From positions 1 through 36,740 of the forward strand of contig VGZV01000028.1 of assembly GCA_016872385.1 (NCBI GenBank): a stretch of DNA of 36,740 nt, given 5' to 3'. The translations under genes were made by a program, and so were the position numbers. Each line of letters opens with the position of its first letter. The first letter of the stretch is position 1. Shown here in pieces: positions 7,766 through 14,813 of this stretch. This stretch comes from SAR202 cluster bacterium (lineage in GTDB: Bacteria > Chloroflexota > Dehalococcoidia > Lucifugimonadales > UBA3495). The notes under the pieces are model-generated. The model saw only the letters and a program-made list of their open reading frames with translations, had not been told where the DNA came from and ran no database searches.

Positions 7766-8200
7766 CTATTTGGGAATGACTTGGTTTAATGTGTCGTGAA
7801 AAGCCTCAACAGCTAGTGGTTTGGACATTGGACCCAAGTTTGCGGAGATAACTGCCCAGAGCTCTGGATCGACGAGCTTACTCATCTGTCCTAAAAATGC
7901 CGCGTCCGGTAGCCCGGATACAATGCGGCTGATTAGCTCCGGCATTTCTTGGTTGAGTATAGCGGTGCCATGCAAAACTGTGCCGTGATGGGATTGATAA
8001 AGTCCACACGCGGCTGCAAGAACAGACGGCACAAGTTGGTTCTCTAACCAGAAACGCGCTTGCCATTCAAGCGAGATTTGCGCTTCGTGACTTCGACCCG
8101 ACTCTTCAAGTTCAGTGATCACTTTGATGCACTCGTTTATACTGTCCCTGACTAGTTGTGCCAGGGCACTGACATGTTCTGTGTTGGCATCGCTTGCCAT
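7766..8200 (-). CDS. Hypothetical protein between larE and larC
   Basis: 144 aa, mostly helical by appearance, with no signal peptide or clear membrane segment. I recognise no family. The sequence has a Trp-containing patch (LEWQARFWLENQLVPSVL) and a helical C-terminus (EAFHDTLNQVIPK). Its base composition is visibly less GC-rich than larC and larE. A GTG at 8207-8209 overlaps the larE TGA by 2 bp within a GTGA, but ATG 8198-8200 has a better placed AGGGGTGA, so I use the ATG. The position suggests co-transcription with larE. The 143-bp gap before larC suggests the gene was inserted into a lar operon. Function unknown. Confidence 0.55.
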   Translation of the reverse strand: MASDANTEHVSALAQLVRDSINECIKVITELEESGRSHEAQISLEWQARFWLENQLVPSVLAAACGLYQSHHGTVLHGTAILNQEMPELISRIVSGLPDAAFLGQMSKLVDPELWAVISANLGPMSKPLAVEAFHDTLNQVIPK

Positions 8201-8205
8201 CGTAA

Positions 8206-9096
8206 TCACCCCTTTTTCTGCATTGTGGGTATCTCATTCTGGCTCTGCTGGTTCGGGAGATGAGTCACCTTCAACCCATCATTCAGGCTGCCGGAGCGCA
8301 GCCCCGCCAGGTCCAGGGACACCCACAGGTAGCCCAACTTTTTCAGGTGGGCCGTAATCTCCTGGCGGCGGGCAAAGGCCAGCTCCATCTCCGCCTCGCC
8401 CACCTCCAGGCGGCACAGCTTGTCGTGGTGGCGGGCGCGCACCTCCCGCAAGCCCAGGCCCCGCAAGTAGTCCTCGGCCCGCTCAATTTTCAACAGGGTT
8501 TCAATGGTCACCGGCGTGCCGTAGGGGATGCGGGAGGATAGGCACGGCTGGGCGGGCTTGTCCCAGATGGGGAGGTCCAGCATTCGCGCCACCTGCCGCA
8601 CCGCGGCCTTGTCCAGGCCCGCCTCCACCAAGGGGCTGCGTACGCGGTGTTCCGATGCGGCTTGCAGGCCGGGGCGGAAGTCCCCCAGGTCGTCGGCGTT
8701 GGTGCCGCTGGCCACCCAGGCGTAGCCTTCGGCCTGGGCCAGTTTACATAAATCTGCGTAAAGTTCGGTCTTGCAGAAGTAGCAGCGCTGGGGCGAGTTG
8801 GCCACGTAGCCTTCCCGGGCCATTTCCTGGGTGTGGATGGTCCGGTGGGCAAACCCAAAGCGACGGGCCAGGGATGTGGCTTCCTCCAGCTCCCTCGCCG
8901 CCAGGGCCGGTGAGACGGCGGTCACGGCCAGGGCCTTGCTGCCCAGGGCGCGGTGGGCCGCCACCGCCACCAGGGCGCTGTCCACGCCGCCGGAGTAGGC
9001 CACCACCACCGATGCCATGTCCCGCAGGATGTCTTCCAGTTTGGACAGACGTTTCTGTGTGGAGGAATCGTCCAGCGGCTGCTTTGCTGTGGGCAT
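8206..9096 (-). CDS. larE: ATP-dependent sacrificial sulfur transferase LarE
   Basis: 296 aa. This is a PP-loop ATP pyrophosphatase with SGGVDS at residues 35-40. LarE adenylylates the biscarboxylated pyridinium nucleotide made by LarB and replaces its carboxylate oxygens with sulfur. Three cysteines stand out: RCYFCK (Cys105, Cys108) and PCLSSR (Cys185). Single-Cys LarE enzymes sacrifice the Cys of the CLxSR motif; those with an additional CxxC bind a [4Fe-4S] cluster that can deliver sulfur catalytically, so this copy looks like the cluster type. ATG 9094-9096 follows GGGAG on the minus strand. It is first in a minus-strand unit with an unknown gene and larC, divergent from the VOC gene. 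Confidence 0.9.
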   Translation of the reverse strand: MPTAKQPLDDSSTQKRLSKLEDILRDMASVVVAYSGGVDSALVAVAAHRALGSKALAVTAVSPALAARELEEATSLARRFGFAHRTIHTQEMAREGYVANSPQRCYFCKTELYADLCKLAQAEGYAWVASGTNADDLGDFRPGLQAASEHRVRSPLVEAGLDKAAVRQVARMLDLPIWDKPAQPCLSSRIPYGTPVTIETLLKIERAEDYLRGLGLREVRARHHDKLCRLEVGEAEMELAFARRQEITAHLKKLGYLWVSLDLAGLRSGSLNDGLKVTHLPNQQSQNEIPTMQKKG

Positions 9097-9185
9097 CTGC
9101 GCTCCCGTGCCTGTGATTGTAAATGGTAAGATGAGTTGGTTGCCTGCCCCATTTTATATCGGCCAGGCGGGTTGAGGAAGGGAAC

Positions 9186-9548
9186 GTGACTTTTCAGAGC
9201 ATCAGCGCCGTCACTTTGGCGGTGCAGGACATGGCCCGCGCCCTGGCCTTTTACCGGGATCAGCTGGAGATGCCCTTGCGCTACGGCGACGCCGAGTCGG
9301 AGTTCTGCTCCTTCCGGGTAGGCCAGGGCTACTTGAACCTGGTGCTGGCTCCGGCGGGCGGCTGGTCATGGTGGGGCCGGGTGATTTTTTACGTGGACGA
9401 CGTGGACGCCCTGCACCAGCGGCTGACGGAAGCGGGCGTGCCCGGCATTGAAGCGCCGCCGAAGGATGCTTCCTGGGGGGAGCGGTACTTTCATGTTACC
9501 GACCCCGACGGCCACGAGTTGAGTTTTGCCCGGCCGTTAGCCGCGTAG
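9186..9548 (+). CDS. VOC-family (glyoxalase/bleomycin-resistance-like) protein
   Basis: 120 aa, one vicinal-oxygen-chelate module of paired beta-alpha-beta-beta-beta units. Landmarks are VQDMARALAFYRDQLEMPL at the N-terminus, VIFYVDDVDALHQRLTEAGV in the middle, and YFHVTDPDGHELSFARP at the end, where the Glu of GHELSF is the usual metal ligand. The expected N-terminal metal-ligand His is not obvious (AVTLAV), so the metal site may be incomplete. Substrate unknown. The start is GTG 9186, preceded by GAGGAAGGGA; no in-frame ATG gives a full domain. Divergent from larE across an 89-bp spacer. Confidence 0.8.
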   Translation: MTFQSISAVTLAVQDMARALAFYRDQLEMPLRYGDAESEFCSFRVGQGYLNLVLAPAGGWSWWGRVIFYVDDVDALHQRLTEAGVPGIEAPPKDASWGERYFHVTDPDGHELSFARPLAA

Positions 9549-9637
9549 GGGCACTGCTGGCGCGTCCTAACTCGACGAGGACGGGCATAATGACCCAGCA
9601 GTCTGTGCCGCCAAGGGTGCTGGTTTGCTTCAGGCAT

Positions 9638-9719
9638 CGGCGTTCCGGCTCAAGCCGGAACCCAGCAACATGCAACTACCTGTAGCGATTGTGGACTCCG
9701 GCTTTCGCCGGTGTGACGG
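9638..9719. repeat. R2 palindromic repeat
   Basis: GTTCCGGCTCAAGCCGGAAC is a near-perfect hairpin and CCGGCTTTCGCCGG closes the element. It lies in the spacer between two convergent genes (VOC and GNAT), where it may also act as a bidirectional transcription stop. Confidence 0.65.
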
Positions 9720-9764
9720 ATAGATTCCCCTTCTCCCGCACTGCAAACCGGACCATTATCCTAA

Positions 9765-10256
9765 TTAGGCCAGCCCCTTCACAAAGTGCAACCCACATAC
9801 CTGGCCGTACTTCTCCTGCCCCACCTGCTGGTAGCCGTGCTTGCGGTACATGGCAATGGCGGGAACCAGCAGGGTCACGGTGGTCAGGCGAATCTGGCGG
9901 TAGCCCTGCTCCCGGCAGAACTGCTCTGCGGTATCCAGCAGCTGGCCGCCAATACCCTGGCGGCGCTGCCCGGTGGCTACGCTCATACGGCGCAGCTCGG
10001 CCTCTGTTTCGCTGCGCCGCTGGATTCCCACGGTGCCCGCCACAGCGCCAGCCAGTTCCGCCACCCAAAAGTGGCCGCCTGGATTGCTCAAGTAGTGGCG
10101 TGGGATGTCCGCCATATCGTCGGAGAGCGAGTGCTGCACGTAGGCGGACACCGCCTCCTGCAGGTCACCGGCAAAGTCCATTAACGAGCGGGCAAACAAC
10201 TGGCGCACTGCCTGGTGGTCGGCAGAATGAAAAGTGCGGATGTTTAACGTGTCCAT
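9765..10256 (-). CDS. GNAT-family N-acetyltransferase
   Basis: 163 aa. The acetyl-CoA motif QRRQGIGGQLLDTAE (from residue 97) carries the R/QxxGxG/A signature. The preceding strand ELRRMSVAT and the C-terminal MYRKHGYQQVG segment complete the GNAT fold. An N-terminal extension of about 45 residues is predicted helical. The acceptor (amine, amino acid, antibiotic or protein) cannot be deduced. ATG 10254-10256 has a weak ribosome binding site (GAGG 14 nt upstream). No operon partner; the neighbours are the convergent VOC gene and a repeat-rich spacer. Confidence 0.85.
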   Translation of the reverse strand: MDTLNIRTFHSADHQAVRQLFARSLMDFAGDLQEAVSAYVQHSLSDDMADIPRHYLSNPGGHFWVAELAGAVAGTVGIQRRSETEAELRRMSVATGQRRQGIGGQLLDTAEQFCREQGYRQIRLTTVTLLVPAIAMYRKHGYQQVGQEKYGQVCGLHFVKGLA

Positions 10257-10296
10257 GAGGATTTGACCTCAATTGTAGCAGTTGCTTCAAGGTAAA

Positions 10297-10336
10297 ATCC
10301 CATTAGCCCTCTTTCGCAAAGGAGGTTGGGGAATTT
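10297..10336. repeat. R4 palindromic repeat, degenerate
   Basis: GCCCTCTTTCGCAAAGGAGG and the following TTGGGGAATTT match the R4 copies at 14709-14757 and 25305-25351. Confidence 0.5.
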
Positions 10337-10411
10337 CATTTCTGTGCGGAACTACGTCCCATTGTCCTGGCAGCGGCCCAGAGTCGTTTCATTTTCCAGG
10401 AAATGCTGGTC

Positions 10412-10492
10412 GAGTAGTCCCGACGGTGTCGGGACGTATTGAGACCATGTTACTGTTGATTTCGATACGTCCCGATAAAATCGGGACTACTC
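10412..10492. repeat. R6 palindromic element
   Basis: The outer arms GAGTAGTCCCG and CGGGACTACTC are exact reverse complements. Inside each end is a smaller hairpin (GTCCCGACGGTGTCGGGAC and GTCCCGATAAAATCGGGAC), giving a cruciform-like element. Confidence 0.65.
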
Positions 10493-10564
10493 AATCAACA
10501 ATGTATTCCTCGTATTGCTCTCAGGCCTGAGAATGAAACAGCCATGACCGCCGCCTTGCCCCAG

Positions 10565-10624
10565 TTGACAACCCGCCTTGCCTACCGCATATTTTTATAT
10601 TGGCAATTTCTATATAACAATTGC
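10565..10624 (+). promoter_or_regulatory. Candidate promoter and inverted repeat upstream of the groEL-like gene
   Basis: TTGACA at 10565-10570 is followed after 19 bp by TATTTT (10590-10595), a wide but possible sigma-70 arrangement. GCAATT (10603-10608) and AATTGC (10619-10624) form an inverted repeat with a 10-bp AT-rich centre that could be an operator. It is not CIRCE-like. Confidence 0.3.
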
Positions 10625-10692
10625 TGGCCCAGGCCTAACGTCCGTCCCGGCAGGGGAGGCGCAGGCAGGCCAGTGCCAGGAGGCATTAGACA

Positions 10693-12318
10693 ATGGCGGA
10701 CAAGCAACTAGCTTTTGACCAGGACGCCCACCAGGCCCTGATGCGGGGCGTGGACCAGATTGGCCGCGTGGTGGGGCTAACTCTGGGCCCCAGCGGCCGC
10801 AACGTGCTGCTCAACCGCATGTGGGCTATGCCCGTGGTCTGCAGCGACGGCGTGACCATTGCCAAGGAGATGGAGCTGCCCAATCCCTACGAAAACATTG
10901 GCGCACAGTTGATTAAAGAAGCCGCATCCAAGACCAACGACATGGTGGGCGACGGCACGACCACTTCTATGGTATTGGCCCAGGCCATGGCCCATGCCGG
11001 TTTCACCAACCTGGCGGCAGGGGCCAACGGCATAGAGATTAAGGCGGGCATGGACCAGGCCGCCGCCGCCGTGATTGCCGAGCTAAAGAATATGGCAGTG
11101 CCCGTCTCTGGCAAAGAACAGATTAACCGCGTGGCGGCCCTCTCCTCCCACGAAGAAAGCATTGCCGGGCTGCTGGCCGAAGCCATGGACAAGGTGGGCA
11201 AGGAAGGCGTCATCACTGTGGAAGAGTCCAAGTCCATGCAGGACGAGTTGAACTTTGTGGAGGGGATGAGAATTGACCGGGGATACCTCTCCCCCTACTT
11301 TGTCACCAACCCCCAGCGCATGGATGTGACCCTGGACGAGCCCATGTTCCTGCTCACCGACCAGAAAATTGGTGCCATTGCCGACATTGTGCCCACCCTG
11401 GAAAAGGTGGTTATGGCTGGGCGGCGTCCCCTGGTCATCATCGCCGAAGATGTTACCGGTGAGGCCCTGGCCGCCCTGGTGGTCAACAGGCTGCGGGGCG
11501 CCATCCAGTGTGTCGCCATCAAGGCCCCTGGCTTCGGCGACCGCCGCAAAGCCATCCTGGAAGACATGGCCGTCCTCACTGGCGCCACGGTCATCAGCAC
11601 CGATACCGGCCTGAAGCTGGAATCAGTGCAGGTCCAGCACCTGGGTTCGGCCCGGCGTCTGGTGGCCCAGAAGGACGAGTCCACCATCATTGAGGGCCGC
11701 GGCTCTGAGCAGGCCATTGAGCGCCGGGTGGAACAGATCCGGGTGCAGATTCAGGAAACTACCTCGGACTACGACCGGGAGAAGCTGCAAGAGCGGCTGG
11801 CCGCCCTGGTGGGAGGCGTGGCGGTCCTCAAGGTGGGCGCCGCCACCGAGCCCGAGCTGCACGAGCGCAAGTCCCGCACGGAAGACGCCCTGGCCGCCAC
11901 CCGCGCCGCCGTGGAAGAGGGCATTGTACCCGGCGGCGGCACTGCCCTGGTCCGCACGGAGCACGTGCTGAGGGACCTGGAAAAGTCCCTCACTGGAGAC
12001 CGGGCGCTGGGCGTGCGCATTGTCAGACAGGCCCTCAGCGCGCCGCTGATTCTTATTTCCGATAACGCAGGTCACACGGGTAAAGTAGTGCTGGAGAAGG
12101 TCAGGGAGGGGGAGGGGGACTGGGGCTTTGACGCCGATAAGGGCGTTTATTGCCACCTGATTCAGAGCGGGATTGTGGACCCCGTGAAAGTGGTGCGTAA
12201 TGCTCTGCAAAACGCGGTCAGCGTGGCGGGCATGATGCTCACTACCCGGGGTATGATCACGGAAATCCCTGTGTTCAAGCCCCTGCCCGCCGACGTCAAG
12301 GACTTCATGCACGACTAG
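10693..12318 (+). CDS. groL: Chaperonin GroEL (HSP60), divergent copy
   Basis: 541 aa, normal GroEL length. The ATP-site motifs are present: TLGPSGRNV (30-38, usually TLGPKGRNV), VGDGTTTS (85-92), and EDALAATRAAVEEGIVPGGG near 400 with the catalytic Asp of the ED pair. The protein should therefore hydrolyse ATP and assemble as a ring. Unusual points are the lack of the Gly-Gly-Met tail (it ends DVKDFMHD) and many substitutions in the substrate-binding apical domain. No groES lies beside it, and there is no CIRCE operator. It may be a second, specialised chaperonin using a GroES encoded elsewhere. ATG 10693 follows AGGAGG (10678-10683). Confidence 0.9.
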   Translation: MADKQLAFDQDAHQALMRGVDQIGRVVGLTLGPSGRNVLLNRMWAMPVVCSDGVTIAKEMELPNPYENIGAQLIKEAASKTNDMVGDGTTTSMVLAQAMAHAGFTNLAAGANGIEIKAGMDQAAAAVIAELKNMAVPVSGKEQINRVAALSSHEESIAGLLAEAMDKVGKEGVITVEESKSMQDELNFVEGMRIDRGYLSPYFVTNPQRMDVTLDEPMFLLTDQKIGAIADIVPTLEKVVMAGRRPLVIIAEDVTGEALAALVVNRLRGAIQCVAIKAPGFGDRRKAILEDMAVLTGATVISTDTGLKLESVQVQHLGSARRLVAQKDESTIIEGRGSEQAIERRVEQIRVQIQETTSDYDREKLQERLAALVGGVAVLKVGAATEPELHERKSRTEDALAATRAAVEEGIVPGGGTALVRTEHVLRDLEKSLTGDRALGVRIVRQALSAPLILISDNAGHTGKVVLEKVREGEGDWGFDADKGVYCHLIQSGIVDPVKVVRNALQNAVSVAGMMLTTRGMITEIPVFKPLPADVKDFMHD

Positions 12319-12358
12319 CCGGGGGAGCCAGTTCCTATCTCTCTGGAACCATGCAGAC

Positions 12359-12387
12359 GCAGGGGCAGGTTTGAAACCTGCCCCTGC
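12359..12387 (+). terminator. Strong hairpin downstream of the groEL-like gene
   Basis: A perfect 14-bp inverted repeat, GCAGGGGCAGGTTT and AAACCTGCCCCTGC, with one central base. No T-tract follows (TTCAATG), so it may be a weak terminator or a stabilising 3' hairpin. A related GGGGCAGG-type hairpin with T-tract lies at 36374-36408. Confidence 0.5.
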
Positions 12388-12439
12388 TTCAATGAATGAC
12401 ATCCTCCCAATCCACAGACAATTCCAACGAGGCAAGTTC

Positions 12440-12958
12440 ATGCCCCACGGCGTCCTGGACCGGGCAACCATTCAAGCCCTGGCGCTGGGCAATCCTCCGC
12501 TGCTGGAGGAGTACCTGTCGCTGGAAGAGCAGCTCCAGCCCAACGGGGTGGACCTTACCCTGCGGCAAGTGGCGCGCCTGGCGTCCGCGGGCTGGATGGG
12601 GAGCGCGGCGGCGGAGCGCAGTATTTCAGAAGCTGTTATCCTGGAGTTTGACCGCGGCGGATGGGTGTCGCTGTCGCCGGGGCCGTACCTGGTCACTTTT
12701 AACGAAGTGGTGAACCTGCCCCTGGGCTTGATGGCCCTGGGCCGCACCCGCTCCAGCCTGCTGCGCAGCGGGGTAAGCCTGCACACCGCGGTCTGGGACG
12801 CGGGCTACCGGGGCCGTTCCCAGTCGCTAATGGTGGTGCACCACCCACTGGGCTACCGGCTCCAGCGGGGAGCGCGGATAATGCAACTGGTGTTCCTGTC
12901 CCTCACCCGCGCCGACTCTCAGGGATACTTGGGCCGGTTTCTGGGGGAGAATTTGTAG
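12440..12958 (+). CDS. dUTPase / dCTP-deaminase-family protein
   Basis: 172 aa. Family motifs in order: QPNGVDL (33-39, the SxxxDL-like segment), ALGRTRSSLLRSG (99-111, phosphate-binding motif), and HTAVWDAGYRGR (115-126) with the catalytic Asp of DxGYxG. The last points to dUTP pyrophosphatase activity (dUTP to dUMP, keeping uracil out of DNA), though the fold is shared with dCTP deaminase. The C-terminal RIMQLVFLSL is the usual strand preceding the tail. The start is ATG 12440 with GAGG 8 nt upstream; a longer frame begins at 12371 or 12392 but overlaps the hairpin and lacks a ribosome binding site. Ends 4 bp from the converging HTH gene. Confidence 0.75.
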   Translation: MPHGVLDRATIQALALGNPPLLEEYLSLEEQLQPNGVDLTLRQVARLASAGWMGSAAAERSISEAVILEFDRGGWVSLSPGPYLVTFNEVVNLPLGLMALGRTRSSLLRSGVSLHTAVWDAGYRGRSQSLMVVHHPLGYRLQRGARIMQLVFLSLTRADSQGYLGRFLGENL

Positions 12959-12962
12959 CCCC

Positions 12963-13451
12963 TTACCCCCAGATTTTCCACCAGGGCTTGGAAGCTGCCT
13001 GCGCCGGTGCTGGCGCCGGTGCATGATACTCCTGGGCGGGCGGCGCTTCCACCACCGCTGCTTTGGGCTGGGCAGAGGACATCACTTCTGTCACCATCTT
13101 CTCCGGTGCAGGGGCAGGCAGCATGGCCCGGCTCAGGTGTTCCTGGCTGGTCTGGAGCAGCACGTGCAGTTCCCTAATCTGCCGGTCTTTCTCCTCCAGC
13201 TGCCGGTCCTTTTCCTTCAGCTGGCCCTGCAAGGCGTCGGCCAACTGGGACAACATGGCGGAAATCTCTTCGGACCAACCATCCCTGGAGCTGGGCAGGG
13301 CGCTGGCCAGGCTGGCGATGGCCTCGTCGGCGATCTCGTAGCGGGGCGGCTCGCCCACCAACTGGGCGGGCAGGCTGCCGTCCTTGATGCGGCGGCGGAC
13401 CGTCTTTTCCGAGACTCCCAGGACGTTGGCGGCTTCTGAAATGGTGGTCAT
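12963..13451 (-). CDS. HTH / coiled-coil DNA-binding protein
   Basis: 162 aa. Residues 1-35 form a MerR/excisionase-type helix-turn-helix (TISEAANVLGVSEKTVRRRI, then KDGSLPAQ). Residues about 65-108 are a heptad-rich coiled coil (GQLKEKDRQLEEKDRQIREL). A Pro/Ala-rich linker (about 112-155) leads to the short aromatic tail PWWKIWG. This layout recalls plasmid- or phage-associated DNA-binding proteins that oligomerise through the coil; the target is unknown. The start is ATG 13449-13451; upstream residues in the same frame look like non-coding spacer. It is divergent from queG over a 124-bp spacer, so it could regulate queG as well as itself. Confidence 0.7.
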   Translation of the reverse strand: MTTISEAANVLGVSEKTVRRRIKDGSLPAQLVGEPPRYEIADEAIASLASALPSSRDGWSEEISAMLSQLADALQGQLKEKDRQLEEKDRQIRELHVLLQTSQEHLSRAMLPAPAPEKMVTEVMSSAQPKAAVVEAPPAQEYHAPAPAPAQAASKPWWKIWG

Positions 13452-13575
13452 GGGCTGGCTTAACCTCTCTTGAAAAATGGATTGTTGAGCTATTCTAGGC
13501 AGGTCGCCCTGCTGGGATTCAAGGGAAATGGCCCGCTGAATTGACGAGTTTGTGGGATAATGCCGGTGAGCCGCC

Positions 13576-14805
13576 ATGTCCAGCATTGAGTCCCTTGTCA
13601 AGAACTACGCCCTGGAGCTGGGGTTTGACCTGGCCGGGATAACTTCGGCCCAGGAATTTGACCGGGATGGGGCTGTTGCTCTGGAACGCATCCGGGATGG
13701 GCGCATGTCCGGCCTGCCCTGGTACACGGAAGCGCGGGTCCAGCGGGGGATGCGGCCCCAGGAGCTTCTGCCCGGCGCCAGGTCCATCATCTGCTTGGGC
13801 CTTAACTACTATCCGCCAGACAACCTTGAAGAATCGCCCCAGGAACTGACTGGCCGGGTGGCCCGCTATGCCCGGGGCCGGGATTACCATGCCTTGATGA
13901 AGCGGCGTATGCGGGCCTATGTAACCGGCCTGGCCCAGCGGCTGGGCATGGCTGTGGCGGCCCGCTGGTACGTGGACGACGGCCCCATGCTGGACCGGGC
14001 AGCGGCGGCGCGGGCGGGGCTGGGCTGGTTCGGCAAGAACACCAACATCCTCACCAGCAGCCACGGTTCGTGGGTATTGCTGGGCCAGGTGGTCGCCGAC
14101 CTGGAACTGACCCCCGACGCCGCCAGCCGCAAGTCCTGCGGCGCTTGCACCCGCTGCATCCCCGCCTGTCCCACAGGAGCCATCGTTGCTCCTTACGTGG
14201 TGGACAACACCCGCTGTATTTCTTACTTGACCATTGAGAGCCGCGGCCCAATCCCCAGGGAACTGCGGCCCCTGATGCAGGACTGGGTCTTTGGCTGCGA
14301 CCTGTGCCAGGAGGTTTGCCCCGTCAATCGCAAGGCGCAGCCCACGGGCGAACCTGCCTTTGGCCGCAAAGACCTGGCCTTGCTGGACCTGATTAACTTG
14401 CTTGCCCTGACCGAGGAAGAGTTCCGGCAGCGTTTCCAGGGCACGCCCATCATGCGGGCCAAACGGGTTGGCATGCAGCGCAACGCCTGTGTGGCCCTGG
14501 GCAACAGCCGCAGCACGGATGCGGTGCCGGTCCTGTCCTGTGCTCTGGATTCCGCCGAGCCGCTGGTGCGGGGCCACGCCGCCTGGGCCTTGGGGCGCAT
14601 CGGCGGGACGGCGGCGCAAGCCGCTCTGGAGCAAGCCCTGGGGCAAGAGCAGGATGCTTGGGTGTTGGAGGAGATAGAGCTGGCGCTGGAGGAAAGGGGA
14701 ACAGGCGCCAAATCCCCCCAATTCCCCATTGCAAAGGGGGGCCAGGAGGAATTCCTCCGCGCCGCAACCAGTCAGGTTGTGTTCCATACCCCTGGGGAAG
14801 GATAG
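13576..14805 (+). CDS. queG: tRNA epoxyqueuosine reductase QueG with C-terminal HEAT-like repeats
   Basis: 409 aa. QueG reduces epoxyqueuosine to queuosine in the tRNA wobble position using cobalamin and two [4Fe-4S] clusters. Cluster ligands are visible: CGACTRCIPACPTGAI (Cys188, 191, 194, 198) and CDLCQEVCPVN (Cys241, 244, 248) plus Cys214. The catalytic Asp lies in YVDDGPMLDRAAA (about 134-135). HEAT-like helices occupy about 300-375. The final 30 residues (from about 379) are encoded by and after an R4 palindrome (14709-14757) and are unlikely to be ancestral. Start ATG 13576. The Nmad3-like gene starts 8 bp downstream, suggesting an operon. Confidence 0.92.
   Translation: MSSIESLVKNYALELGFDLAGITSAQEFDRDGAVALERIRDGRMSGLPWYTEARVQRGMRPQELLPGARSIICLGLNYYPPDNLEESPQELTGRVARYARGRDYHALMKRRMRAYVTGLAQRLGMAVAARWYVDDGPMLDRAAAARAGLGWFGKNTNILTSSHGSWVLLGQVVADLELTPDAASRKSCGACTRCIPACPTGAIVAPYVVDNTRCISYLTIESRGPIPRELRPLMQDWVFGCDLCQEVCPVNRKAQPTGEPAFGRKDLALLDLINLLALTEEEFRQRFQGTPIMRAKRVGMQRNACVALGNSRSTDAVPVLSCALDSAEPLVRGHAAWALGRIGGTAAQAALEQALGQEQDAWVLEEIELALEERGTGAKSPQFPIAKGGQEEFLRAATSQVVFHTPGEG
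14709..14757. repeat. R4 palindromic repeat inside the 3' end of queG
   Basis: AATCCCCCCAATTCCCC, a TTGCAAA centre and GGGGGGCCAGGAGGAATT reproduce the intergenic R4 element at 25305-25351. Here it is translated as the end of QueG. Confidence 0.6.
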
Positions 14806-14813
14806 GCTATGCC

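Larger units (their letters stand above)
10257..10692. other. Repeat- and promoter-containing region upstream of the groEL-like gene
   Basis: Holds an R4 copy (10297-10336), an R6 double palindrome (10412-10492) and then an AT-rich stretch (about 10589-10622) that is the likely promoter. No gene, no groES and no CIRCE element (TTAGCACTC-N9-GAGTGCTAA) was found here. Confidence 0.65.

Noticed and set aside
11623..12471. 282-aa minus-strand open frame opposite groEL
   Set aside because: Shadow frame caused by codon bias; it also crosses the hairpin at 12359-12387.
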